From positions 1-10,373 of the forward strand of contig JAUHZM010000087.1 in NCBI GenBank assembly GCA_030426005.1: DNA of 10,373 nt, in the 5' to 3' direction. Below, piece after piece: positions 1 to 6,818 of the stretch; the first letter of the stretch is position 1, and each line of letters starts with the position of its first letter. Both the position numbers and the translations under genes were made by a program. The notes under the pieces were generated by a model. That model saw only the letters and a list, made by a program, of their open reading frames with translations, was not told the DNA's origin and made no database searches. This DNA comes from Gammaproteobacteria bacterium (GTDB lineage Bacteria > Pseudomonadota > Gammaproteobacteria > Arenicellales > Arenicellaceae).

Positions 1-422
1 CCAGTCTGATGCCCGAGATGCCATTTCCCAAACATAGCCGTGCGATATCCTGCTGACTTTAATACTTCGGCCACGGTCAGTTCGCTGTTTTTGAGGCCAT
101 GCGTACTTTTGGGAAATACCACTTGTTTGCCTAGCCCAGCGCGTACGGGGTAACGCCCTGTGAGCAAGCCAGCGCGTGACGGCGTGCAAACATTGGCGCT
201 GGCATGGAAATCAGTGAGCCTGACGCCCTCTAAGCCTATCGCGTCAATATTCGGTGTTTTGATGTATTTGTTGCCGTTGATACTGAGGTCGCCATACCCA
301 AGGTCATCCACAAAAATGACGATCATGTTCGGTTGCGGGATCGATTCAGTGGCTTGCACTGATACAGCGATCGTCATCAACAATAGACAAGAGGTGCAAA
401 TCCACTTCTTTGAAATGTTCAT
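1..422 (-). CDS. Type I (formylglycine-dependent) sulfatase, N-terminal part, truncated by window edge
   Basis: This is the first 140 codons of a secreted sulfatase, which hydrolyses sulfate esters, probably on a glycan. It starts at ATG 422-420, with a purine-rich ribosome site (AAGGAAG) just upstream, and runs off the left edge with no stop. Visible features are a signal peptide at about residues 1-24 (hydrophobic core, VQA cleavage site), the metal-binding D39-D40 in IVIFVDDLGYGD, and the sulfatase signature C79-T-P-S-R83. By family knowledge C79 is converted to formylglycine and is the catalytic residue. The motif GKWHLG at 132-137 supplies a further active-site Lys and His. The TGRYP and AGYRT motifs resemble arylsulfatase A/GALNS-like enzymes. 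The gene is divergent from the GH3 glycosidase and shares a 192-bp promoter region with it, which suggests joint action on a sulfated polysaccharide. The sulfatase subfamily and substrate cannot be set because the C-terminal two thirds are missing. Confidence 0.95.
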   Translation of the reverse strand, partial: MNISKKWICTSCLLLMTIAVSVQATESIPQPNMIVIFVDDLGYGDLSINGNKYIKTPNIDAIGLEGVRLTDFHASANVCTPSRAGLLTGRYPVRAGLGKQVVFPKSTHGLKNSELTVAEVLKSAGYRTAMFGKWHLGHQT

Positions 423-455
423 TTTCTTCCTTTTATTTGATGGCTTACACCCATT

Positions 456-484
456 ATTAAGCTTTCCTTAGCGGTTTTTGTCAA
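456..484 (-). promoter_or_regulatory. Predicted sigma70 promoter of the sulfatase gene
   Basis: Read on the minus strand there is a perfect -35 box TTGACA (plus 479-484), a 17-bp spacer and a -10 box CTTAAT (plus 456-461; 4/6 matches). Transcription would begin near 449, giving a leader of roughly 27 nt before the sulfatase ATG at 422. The palindromic operator at 492-507 lies about 8 bp upstream of the -35 box. The match is by eye only. Confidence 0.6.
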
Positions 485-491
485 CACTTAT

Positions 492-507
492 TTATCCACT
501 TGGATAA
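492..507. promoter_or_regulatory. Palindromic operator candidate, copy 1
   Basis: TTATCCACTTGGATAA has two perfect 6-bp arms (TTATCC/GGATAA) around a 4-bp centre. It lies between the divergent sulfatase and GH3 promoters and overlaps the proposed GH3 -35 box at 500-505. A second copy, 13/16 identical, sits on the TonB-dependent receptor promoter at 6820-6835. The centre is not the CG typical of LacI-family operators, so the regulator family is open. No regulator gene is present in the window. Confidence 0.6.
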
Positions 508-528
508 TGAAAATGTGCATGTTATATT
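500..528 (+). promoter_or_regulatory. Predicted sigma70 promoter of the GH3 gene
   Basis: The -35 box is TTGGAT (500-505; 4/6), followed by a 17-bp spacer and a -10 box TATATT (523-528; 5/6) preceded by TG at 520-521 (extended -10). The leader to the GTG start at 615 would be about 80 nt. The -35 box lies within the palindrome at 492-507, so a protein bound there would block polymerase. The alternative -10, GATAAT at 503-508, mirrors the receptor promoter but has no good -35 box here. A short inverted repeat CACAT-gt-ATGTG (534-545) lies near the predicted start of transcription. Confidence 0.5.
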
Positions 529-604
529 GTCGTCACATGTATGTGCTGCAGTCCTGCATCGCCCCTAGCGCACATTCAACTAAACACTATGTCAGCAACC
601 AATG

Positions 605-609
605 AGGGA
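605..609 (+). promoter_or_regulatory. Ribosome binding site fixing the GTG start of the GH3 gene
   Basis: GAGGGA begins at 605 and lies about 5-6 nt before GTG 615. There is no usable in-frame ATG nearby; the next in-frame Met is residue 66, beyond the signal peptide. The GTG start is therefore preferred. Confidence 0.6.
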
Positions 610-614
610 ACATC

Positions 615-3143
615 GTGACCATCCTGCCTGTCAGCAAGACTTCTAAATTCTACCTATTATATTTAATCTGCATTACTGCATTCGCATGGACCACCAACGC
701 ACATGCAAAAAGCACCACACCACCAACAAGCTCTTTTGAGCAGCTCGTATCTCAGCTAACCCTAGAAGAAAAGGTCTCATTATTGGCCGGTGAATCAGCC
801 TGGACTACGATGCCCATAAAGCGGCTCGGCATTCCCTCACTACTATTTTCAGATGGCCCAACCGGTGTTCGGTCGGTCGACGGTGATCCGGCTACCGTTT
901 TTCCGGTTGGTGTAGCCGTGGCAGCGACGTGGAATCCCTTATTGATCGAACGCATGGCACACACTCTGGGTCAAGAAGCACGATCTCGAGGCATTCAGGT
1001 GTTATTGGCGCCGATGGCCAACGTACACCGTTCACCTCTAGGTGGTCGGAACTTTGAGAGTTACTCCGAAGACCCTTATTTGGGCGGCAAAATCGGCGCA
1101 GCGTATGTACGTGGATTGCAGTCAGCCGGGGTCGGGGCAACCGTCAAACACTTTGTTGCGAATAATCAGGAGCATAATCGGTTATTTATCGACGCCATCG
1201 TCAGCGACCGAGCCCTACGTGAAATCTATTTAGCAACCTTCGAACACATCATTAAGGAAGCAAAACCTTGGGCTGTGATGTCGGCCTACAATCAAGTCAA
1301 CGGCAGTTTTATGTCGAGCCACCAGACGCTCTTGCGAAAAGTGTTAAAGGGCGAATGGGCTTACGATGGACTCGTTATGTCAGACTGGGGCGCCACGCAC
1401 GGCGCTCTTGCTGCTGAAGCCGGACTCGACCTCGAAATGCCTGGACCAGCCAAGCACTTCGGGCAACAACTACTCGACGCGGTCAAAGCTGGCAAGGTGA
1501 GTCAATCAGCCATCGATGATGCTGCGGTCCGCGTATTGCGTCTTATAGACCGAGCAACACAACCTCAGCCGCCCGCAAAGGCGGATGTCGATCAATCAAG
1601 CCTCGCTAAAACGGTTGCCTCAGAGGCGATTGCGCTGTTGAAAAACGAGGATGATCTGTTACCACTCGACATTAAAAAAACCAAGCGAATCGCTATCGTT
1701 GGACCAAATGCGGATGCGGTTATTATCCAAGGAGGTGGTTCCAGCCATGTTGTCCCAGCGTTAAAACAGACGCCGCTGGAAGCCATCCGTGGCTTGCTAC
1801 AAGATGAACCTGTTGAGATCATCTACGCACAAGGAACGGACAATGAGCTCATACCACCGGGCGCGGACTATCGTTTGTTCAGCCCCACGCGGGATCGCAA
1901 TCAACTCGGCCTTAAAGTCGATTTTTATTCAAACTCGGACTTGAGCGGTTCCCCAGTTAAGAGCGGCGTTGATCGGCATTTCGAAAAAGTAGGTTTTGGG
2001 ACCAGCTTATTCCAACAGACTGATGGTCAGTTTGCTGTGCGCTGGAGTGGCTATTTTTTTCCACCCAAGGACGGCGACTATCAGATACACCTAATCCAAT
2101 CAGGTTCAGTTGAACTAAAGATTGATTCGAAGACACTGGTATCGCCGGATATGCCTAGCCATAAATTGAAACTGGCCGACATCATTCCAGCGACCACGCA
2201 AGCCGCCTCAATCTCACTAAAAAAAGGACAAGCGGTTCCGGTTAGCTTGACCTACCACGCGGCCAAGTTCCCATTTCAATTTCTACGCTTTGGTGTTCGA
2301 ACTCCGAGTGGCACGCCGGAAGAAGCGATTGCCGCCGCCAAAACAGCAGACTTCGTGCTCGTTTTCGCCGGCGTATCGACCACGTCGGAGCAGGAAGGCC
2401 AGGACCGCAGCAGTATGGCTATTCATGGCGGTCAAAATGAGTTGATCGAGGCAATATCAGCTGCCAACAGCAACACTGTGGTCGTTTTAAATAACGGCGG
2501 TCCAGTCGCCATGCCGTGGATTAACGGGGTCCCCGCCGTCGTGAGTGCGTGGTTGCCTGGGCAACACGGCGCCGCTGCGGTTGCTGATATGTTATTCGGT
2601 CGCAGTAACCCCTCAGGCAAACTTCCGATGACTTTTCCATACTTGCTAGAAGATAACCCAAGCCACGCGACCTTCCCCGGTGACAAAGTAACACGGTATG
2701 ACGAGGGTATCTTTGTCGGTTACCGGCACTACGACACCAAATCAGTCGCACCACTCTTCCCGTTTGGCCATGGTTTGTCGTACAGCACGTTTCAATACAG
2801 CAAGCTCAATGGCCCGCAGACGGCATCCGCTGCAGACCCCATGGTGCACATCACCCTTGAAGTTAAAAACACCAGTCAACGTGCAGGATCAGAAACCGTG
2901 CAGGTTTATATTTCCGACCTCAAGTCCACCTTACCGAGACCAACGCAGGAACTTAAATCGTTTGCCAAGCTGGCATTACAACCCGGTGAAACTAAGCGCA
3001 TTGGATTCGAGCTCGACAAACGCAGCTTTGCATTTTGGGATGACGCAGAACAACAGTGGCGCGTGGAACCGGGCCTGTTCGCTATTCGAATTGGAAGCTC
3101 CTCACGTGACATTCGGTTAGCGCATGAACTTGAACTTAAGTAA
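615..3143 (+). CDS. Secreted GH3 beta-glycosidase with inserted PA14 domain
   Basis: The 842-residue enzyme removes terminal beta-linked sugars from oligosaccharides (beta-glucosidase or related exo-activity). Domains in order are: signal peptide about 1-31 (ending NAHA), GH3 TIM barrel about 40-310, first part of the GH3 C-terminal sandwich about 335-400, PA14 insertion about 405-560 (core RWSGYFFPPKDGDYQ), rest of the sandwich about 565-725, and a fibronectin III-like domain about 755-830. Active-site residues by motif are D80 (SDGPTGVR), R145 (GRNFES), K178-H179 (KHFVANNQE), the nucleophile D257 (MSDWGA) and a likely acid/base E594 (EGQDR). PA14 in this position is known from GH3 enzymes such as Kluyveromyces marxianus BglI, where it shapes the substrate pocket. 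The gene is intact and of usual length for this architecture. It starts with GTG, is followed by a strong terminator, and is divergent from a sulfatase. Sugar specificity (glucose, xylose or other) cannot be read from the sequence. Confidence 0.93.
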   Translation: MTILPVSKTSKFYLLYLICITAFAWTTNAHAKSTTPPTSSFEQLVSQLTLEEKVSLLAGESAWTTMPIKRLGIPSLLFSDGPTGVRSVDGDPATVFPVGVAVAATWNPLLIERMAHTLGQEARSRGIQVLLAPMANVHRSPLGGRNFESYSEDPYLGGKIGAAYVRGLQSAGVGATVKHFVANNQEHNRLFIDAIVSDRALREIYLATFEHIIKEAKPWAVMSAYNQVNGSFMSSHQTLLRKVLKGEWAYDGLVMSDWGATHGALAAEAGLDLEMPGPAKHFGQQLLDAVKAGKVSQSAIDDAAVRVLRLIDRATQPQPPAKADVDQSSLAKTVASEAIALLKNEDDLLPLDIKKTKRIAIVGPNADAVIIQGGGSSHVVPALKQTPLEAIRGLLQDEPVEIIYAQGTDNELIPPGADYRLFSPTRDRNQLGLKVDFYSNSDLSGSPVKSGVDRHFEKVGFGTSLFQQTDGQFAVRWSGYFFPPKDGDYQIHLIQSGSVELKIDSKTLVSPDMPSHKLKLADIIPATTQAASISLKKGQAVPVSLTYHAAKFPFQFLRFGVRTPSGTPEEAIAAAKTADFVLVFAGVSTTSEQEGQDRSSMAIHGGQNELIEAISAANSNTVVVLNNGGPVAMPWINGVPAVVSAWLPGQHGAAAVADMLFGRSNPSGKLPMTFPYLLEDNPSHATFPGDKVTRYDEGIFVGYRHYDTKSVAPLFPFGHGLSYSTFQYSKLNGPQTASAADPMVHITLEVKNTSQRAGSETVQVYISDLKSTLPRPTQELKSFAKLALQPGETKRIGFELDKRSFAFWDDAEQQWRVEPGLFAIRIGSSSRDIRLAHELELK

Positions 3144-3162
3144 CTCATCCACCGCCCAGCAA

Positions 3163-3196
3163 AAAGGCCGTCTGAGATTCAACTCAGACGGCCTTT
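3163..3196. terminator. Bidirectional Rho-independent terminator between convergent genes
   Basis: A perfect 14-bp stem, AAAGGCCGTCTGAG (3163-3176) with CTCAGACGGCCTTT (3183-3196), closes a 6-nt loop. It lies 20 bp after the GH3 stop and about 50 bp after the stop of the convergent hydrolase. Read on the minus strand the stem is followed by T's (A run at 3161-3165 on plus). On the plus strand the trailing sequence is less T-rich, so the minus direction may be the stronger one. Confidence 0.9.
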
Positions 3197-3247
3197 GGCC
3201 TTCATTCTTATCAAGTTACATTCTACAGAATTAAAGCTTTATTTTTA

Positions 3248-4225
3248 CTAACGGCTGTATTGCAGTAATTGTGTCAACGCCGCGCTCCAAAAGTCACTAC
3301 CCAGCTGCACGCCATTGTGCGCTGCGTTATCAACATGATGCAGAGTAAGGTTCATTCCGTCATCACAGTCTTCCCAGGTTTGCGTATCGACATCATTGCC
3401 ATCCGTGGTGGTATACGAATTTGTCAGCATGGTTGACGGATCACAGTTTTGCGCATCTGCAAAATTTTCAACAGTTGCCTCGCCAGAAGAATGTGAAACC
3501 AATCGGTCTGCTCGGCTATGAAAAGCAATCACGGCGGTCGCGTCGTTCGGAGTCTGACCAGACACTTGATCGTCGTTGCCAGCAGATATCAGCAAGCCAG
3601 CGGCACGCCCAGAAGACTGAACTGAGAATTTATAGGCACCTTTGGCACCCGCGGAATGCCCGGCGATATAAATCCGATCCGCATCCACACGATAGCGACC
3701 TTCGATCCAATTGATTTGCGCTTCCACATCACTGGTAGGTCGACTATGCCAGCCATTAAAAAAACCTGAACCTGGCACGGGCGGAAAGATCGTAATGAAT
3801 TCATGACTGTCGGTATAGTCCGGTAATGGCAACAATCCGACTAAGCCTGACGGGTTTCCCAACCAACCATGCAGCGCCACGATAACGGGATACGTTTGAG
3901 AACTTCCACAGTACGCGTAACTGATCGGTACTGACACGATCGCACCATCATCATTGGTATAGTTGCCGGTCAAGCCTGCATGCTCGTAATACCCACTTGC
4001 CGTTTCAGCCAACACCGTCGACGAGCTACTATTGCTACCTAAACTATCATTTGACCCTGTGGCGTAATAACAGGTCGATTGACCACACGATTGACTGTAA
4101 GCACGACCTGCCGCAACGTGGCTAGCGACAGTGGCTTGCGTGTCACAATCAGCATAGGCCGATTGACTGCCAGCCCACAAACTCACACCAGAAATCACTA
4201 AGACACTTCTCATTATGTTTTTCAT
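3248..4225 (-). CDS. Secreted alpha/beta-hydrolase, CE1 esterase/PHB depolymerase-like
   Basis: This 325-residue protein is probably an extracytoplasmic esterase (acetyl or feruloyl esterase, or polyester depolymerase type). A signal peptide covers about 1-25 (QSAYA, then DCDTQ). A small Ser/Asn-rich N-terminal module (about 26-85) with HVAAGRAYSQ, YYATGSNDSLG and cysteines 27, 47 and 52 comes next. It recalls an accessory module I remember from the C-terminal end of some secreted PHB depolymerases; that link is from memory. The hydrolase domain (about 95-325) has the oxyanion segment VALHGWLGN (116-124), nucleophile elbow G189-H-S191-A-G193, a probable acid D240 (HSRADRLV) and a probable His H303 (NAAHNGV). 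The start at 4225 is supported by GGAG 7 nt upstream. The gene lies downstream of the TonB-dependent receptor in the same direction but is separated by a terminator and a 293-bp gap. The substrate is unknown; the neighbours favour ester groups on a plant or algal glycan. Confidence 0.82.
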   Translation of the reverse strand: MKNIMRSVLVISGVSLWAGSQSAYADCDTQATVASHVAAGRAYSQSCGQSTCYYATGSNDSLGSNSSSSTVLAETASGYYEHAGLTGNYTNDDGAIVSVPISYAYCGSSQTYPVIVALHGWLGNPSGLVGLLPLPDYTDSHEFITIFPPVPGSGFFNGWHSRPTSDVEAQINWIEGRYRVDADRIYIAGHSAGAKGAYKFSVQSSGRAAGLLISAGNDDQVSGQTPNDATAVIAFHSRADRLVSHSSGEATVENFADAQNCDPSTMLTNSYTTTDGNDVDTQTWEDCDDGMNLTLHHVDNAAHNGVQLGSDFWSAALTQLLQYSR

Positions 4226-4226
4226 C

Positions 4227-4246
4227 TTTAATCTCCATTGATTAAA
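4227..4246 (-). repeat. Inverted repeat covering the ribosome binding site of the hydrolase gene
   Basis: TTTAATC (4227-4233) and GATTAAA (4240-4246) are perfect 7-bp arms around a 6-bp loop. On the transcript the GGAG ribosome site falls at the loop and its 3' flank, 1 nt from the start-codon side. It could be a weak hairpin or a protein site. The AT-rich stem is thermodynamically weak, so function is uncertain. Confidence 0.4.
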
Positions 4247-4469
4247 TATTTAGTGAACGTGTTTAAATTGCTTTCGACTACCTCCTTAAAATCAATTCAA
4301 CACATGGGGGGATACTAATTTTCCGCACGGTGGCGCACCCAGTACGCATAACGGATACTTCTGGAAAAATGCTCATCGATAGGGGCACTCGTCACCGAGC
4401 AAGAAAATTAATTTATTCAACTGCTGCGAAATGAGCCCCTGTCTCCCCCAACAACTCAAGCAGCAGTCT
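4247..4469 (-). other. Gene-free leader region upstream of the hydrolase, with possible RNA structure
   Basis: No credible coding sequence was found here. The region holds an 8-bp inverted repeat (ACTGCTGC 4420-4427 with GCAGCAGT 4460-4467). Inside its loop, GAGCCCCT (4433-4440) can pair, with one bulged base, with AGGGGCACTC at 4381-4390, which is a pseudoknot-like arrangement. Nearer the gene, AAGGAGGT (minus strand, plus 4280-4287) matches the anti-Shine-Dalgarno perfectly but has no start codon at a usable distance. No convincing sigma70 promoter was seen, although one is expected because a terminator lies directly upstream. Confidence 0.35.
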
Positions 4470-4508
4470 AAAAAAAAACGCCGACGAGTTATGCAACTGC
4501 GTCGGCGT
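4470..4508 (-). terminator. Rho-independent terminator of the TonB-dependent receptor gene
   Basis: The arms ACGCCGACG (4478-4486) and CGTCGGCGT (4500-4508) form a 9-bp GC-rich stem. It is extended by AGTT/AACT (4487-4490 and 4495-4498) past a single bulged G, with an ATGC loop. On the minus strand the stem is followed directly by an uninterrupted run of T's (A run 4470-4478 on plus). It begins 10 bp after the receptor stop codon at 4519-4521. Confidence 0.93.
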
Positions 4509-4518
4509 AAGGATCAAG

Positions 4519-6777
4519 CTAGAATTGTATTTGCACCGATACGCCGAATCGACGCGTATAGGTATAGTCCAGGCTGTGGAGCACTGGAATTCCGATGGTT
4601 ACACCATCCTGAACACTGGTGACATAGTATTCATCAAATACATTCTTCACGTAGAGTTGAGCGGAGTAGCGACCATCTCTGGAAGCCACTCCTAGGGTCA
4701 GATCCGCAATGCCATAAGCATCACCGATCGTATTCGGGTTGTTCGCATTGTTATATTGCACCTCGTCCTGCCGGAAGTACGAGCCCATCAGGAAGGCGTC
4801 AAATGGCATCGACTCGAGCGGCATGTCATAGCGCGCGGATGCGGTGTAACTCAGCTCAGCGACGTTCGGCAAGGGCGCACCGGTCAAATCTTGAACACCA
4901 TTGACACAACCCTCTGCTGCCGTTTGCCCGGTATAACAGGCCGTGTTTTTATAGTCGGAGTAAATGGCGTCGATGTAGGCTAAGCTACCCCAAACACTTA
5001 AACGCTCAGTAAGCCGGGCATCGAATTCCAATTCAAACCCTTGCGTCTCGAGCTCTCCCGCATTTGCCAGAAAGAAGGTCGGAGGCGTTTTTCCATCCGA
5101 TGCCGTGGCATGAAAATCTTCAAATGTCGTGTAAAACGCCGCGGCGTTAAAGCGCACTCGATTATCCAACCATTGTGACTTGATGCCGAGTTCATAGCTT
5201 GTTGGAATCTCTGGACGAACAATCGGTTGGGATGCACCAACACCCGATGGCAAGGTATTTGCACCCGGACCTTTGTAACCTTTTGACGCACTCGCATACA
5301 GCATGAATTCATCACTGAGGTCTTTCTCCCCGATTAAGCGCCACGACATCCCATCGTCGGTCGCCGATGCGGTAATCGAGCCTGGTGTAGCTTCAGGAGA
5401 GAACAAGGGCCCGACATTGGGAATAAAACCAATTGTTTGCTGCAACGCAACATCTTCATTGTTGTAGCGAGCGCCAAGCGACAAACGACTGGTTTCGTTT
5501 ATATTCCAAGTCAACTGCGCAAACGCCGAGTAGCTCTCATTTTCAACTGTGAAATTATTGGTCAATGAAGTCCCTGCAATGCCAGGCAGAGGAATTCCCA
5601 GTGCAGGGACTTCAAGACCGACGTAATCGATAATTCGATTAAGTTCACGCGCTTCTTCACGATTGTAATAATACAAACCCGCCACGTAGCTCACTACTTG
5701 ATCTGACGCCGAGGTTAGACGTAATTCTTGTGTAAACTGCTCAATCTCCGAAGTACCTTGATTCAACGGCAGAAAAGAAACCGGCGAACCAATCCCCAGA
5801 AAATTCGATTCAATTAATGATTCGGTGTATGCAGTGATTGAAGTTAATGTGTGGTCTCCAACCGCGTAATTCACTTCGAGACTATAGACGTCCAACTCCG
5901 TGGTGCCTGTCGAATCATCATTTTCATTGATTTTGTCATTCTCCGGGCCTGAAGGCGTGCCGAGTCGATCAGCACGAGACCCCGGCATAACGACGGCGGG
6001 CACCGAAGTACAACACGAATGATCACGCTCGCTGTGCACATAACTAAGCAGAAAATCTAGCTCATCACTGGCGTGATACAAAAGCTTGCCACGTAAACCC
6101 CACTCATCACGATCGTTATAATCGTTTCCCGCAGGATGAATATTTTCAAGCATGGGATCGCGTGAACTGGAATACATCGCTAAACGACCTAGTAGTCGAT
6201 CACTACCCAACGCGCCTGACACATGGCCGTTGAGTTTGACTTCATTCTCTTCGGCATAACTCGCACCGAACGATGCACTAAACTCTTCTGTCGGAGCATT
6301 TGTGGTGATATTTAATAGCCCCGCTGACGCATTTTTGCCGAACAACATTCCTTGCGGTCCGCGCAACACTTCTACACGAGCGACATCACTCAGATCGAGC
6401 AAGGATGTGGCAACACTGCTCGCCACGACACCATCTACCACGGTTCCTACCGACTGCTCGACACCGCGACTAAAGGTTCGTGTGCCCACCCCACGGATCG
6501 CTATACTTTTTCCATCATCACTGGAACTATCAGCAAAGCTAAATCCAGGTACCATTTTTGCCAGCTCAGAAACCTCATTCTCTGAACGCTCTCGCAGTTG
6601 CTCATCTGTCACCACCGCGACTGAAATTGGCACATCCTGCAACGCCTGATCGCGGCGTTGCGCGGTCACGATAATCTCTTCTAAGTTGTAAACCGGCTCA
6701 GTGGTGGCTTCCTGCGCAAACGAGCACCAAGGTGTCACCACGAGGGCTGAGACACACAGAACTCTCGACATCTTCAT
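4519..6777 (-). CDS. TonB-dependent outer-membrane receptor
   Basis: This 752-residue outer-membrane transporter takes up a ligand with energy from the TonB-ExbBD complex. A signal peptide covers about 1-21 (CSFAQ). A TonB-box-like EEIIVTAQRR follows at about 33-42, then a plug domain of about 45-160 with VPISVAVV, AIRGVG and VEVLRGPQGMLFGKNAS. A 22-strand barrel of normal length ends in a C-terminal Phe (VQIQF), the usual BAM recognition end. C255-C256 and the pair C614/C624 lie in likely extracellular loops and may form disulfides. The late motif YVKNVFDEYY (about 699-708) is typical of the family. The neighbouring sulfatase, GH3 and esterase genes, and a shared operator, suggest an oligosaccharide ligand rather than a siderophore, but this is inference. 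The start at 6777 has GGAG 7-8 nt upstream. No SusD partner is present, as expected outside Bacteroidetes. Confidence 0.95.
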   Translation of the reverse strand: MKMSRVLCVSALVVTPWCSFAQEATTEPVYNLEEIIVTAQRRDQALQDVPISVAVVTDEQLRERSENEVSELAKMVPGFSFADSSSDDGKSIAIRGVGTRTFSRGVEQSVGTVVDGVVASSVATSLLDLSDVARVEVLRGPQGMLFGKNASAGLLNITTNAPTEEFSASFGASYAEENEVKLNGHVSGALGSDRLLGRLAMYSSSRDPMLENIHPAGNDYNDRDEWGLRGKLLYHASDELDFLLSYVHSERDHSCCTSVPAVVMPGSRADRLGTPSGPENDKINENDDSTGTTELDVYSLEVNYAVGDHTLTSITAYTESLIESNFLGIGSPVSFLPLNQGTSEIEQFTQELRLTSASDQVVSYVAGLYYYNREEARELNRIIDYVGLEVPALGIPLPGIAGTSLTNNFTVENESYSAFAQLTWNINETSRLSLGARYNNEDVALQQTIGFIPNVGPLFSPEATPGSITASATDDGMSWRLIGEKDLSDEFMLYASASKGYKGPGANTLPSGVGASQPIVRPEIPTSYELGIKSQWLDNRVRFNAAAFYTTFEDFHATASDGKTPPTFFLANAGELETQGFELEFDARLTERLSVWGSLAYIDAIYSDYKNTACYTGQTAAEGCVNGVQDLTGAPLPNVAELSYTASARYDMPLESMPFDAFLMGSYFRQDEVQYNNANNPNTIGDAYGIADLTLGVASRDGRYSAQLYVKNVFDEYYVTSVQDGVTIGIPVLHSLDYTYTRRFGVSVQIQF

Positions 6778-6818
6778 AACTAATCTCCATGGGGGTTAAA
6801 TGTAAGTATTTTTATTTC

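Noticed and set aside
160..471. Plus-strand open frame of 103 codons
   Set aside because: It lies antisense to the sulfatase N-terminus, whose motifs (CTPSR, GKWHLG) are unambiguous, and its own translation resembles nothing.
511..545. Possible Crp-like site around ATGTG...CACAT before the GH3 gene
   Set aside because: The TGTGA and TCACA half sites are not at the 6-bp spacing of a Crp site; only the short CACAT-gt-ATGTG dyad remains.
2698..3120. Plus-strand open frame of 140 codons inside the GH3 gene
   Set aside because: It is an out-of-frame shadow of the GH3 C-terminal coding region, which continues without interruption through recognisable sandwich and Fn3-like domains.
3168..3177. Near match to the Neisseria DNA uptake sequence (GCCGTCTGAA) in the terminator stem
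   Set aside because: It differs in the last base, occurs only as part of a terminator hairpin, and nothing else in the window suggests a Neisseriaceae host; chance similarity is more likely.
6776..6790. Alternative ATG in ATGGAGATTA upstream of the receptor and hydrolase starts as a real upstream reading frame
   Set aside because: The ATG is part of the Shine-Dalgarno region itself, has no ribosome site of its own, and the frames end after about 30 codons inside the main gene.
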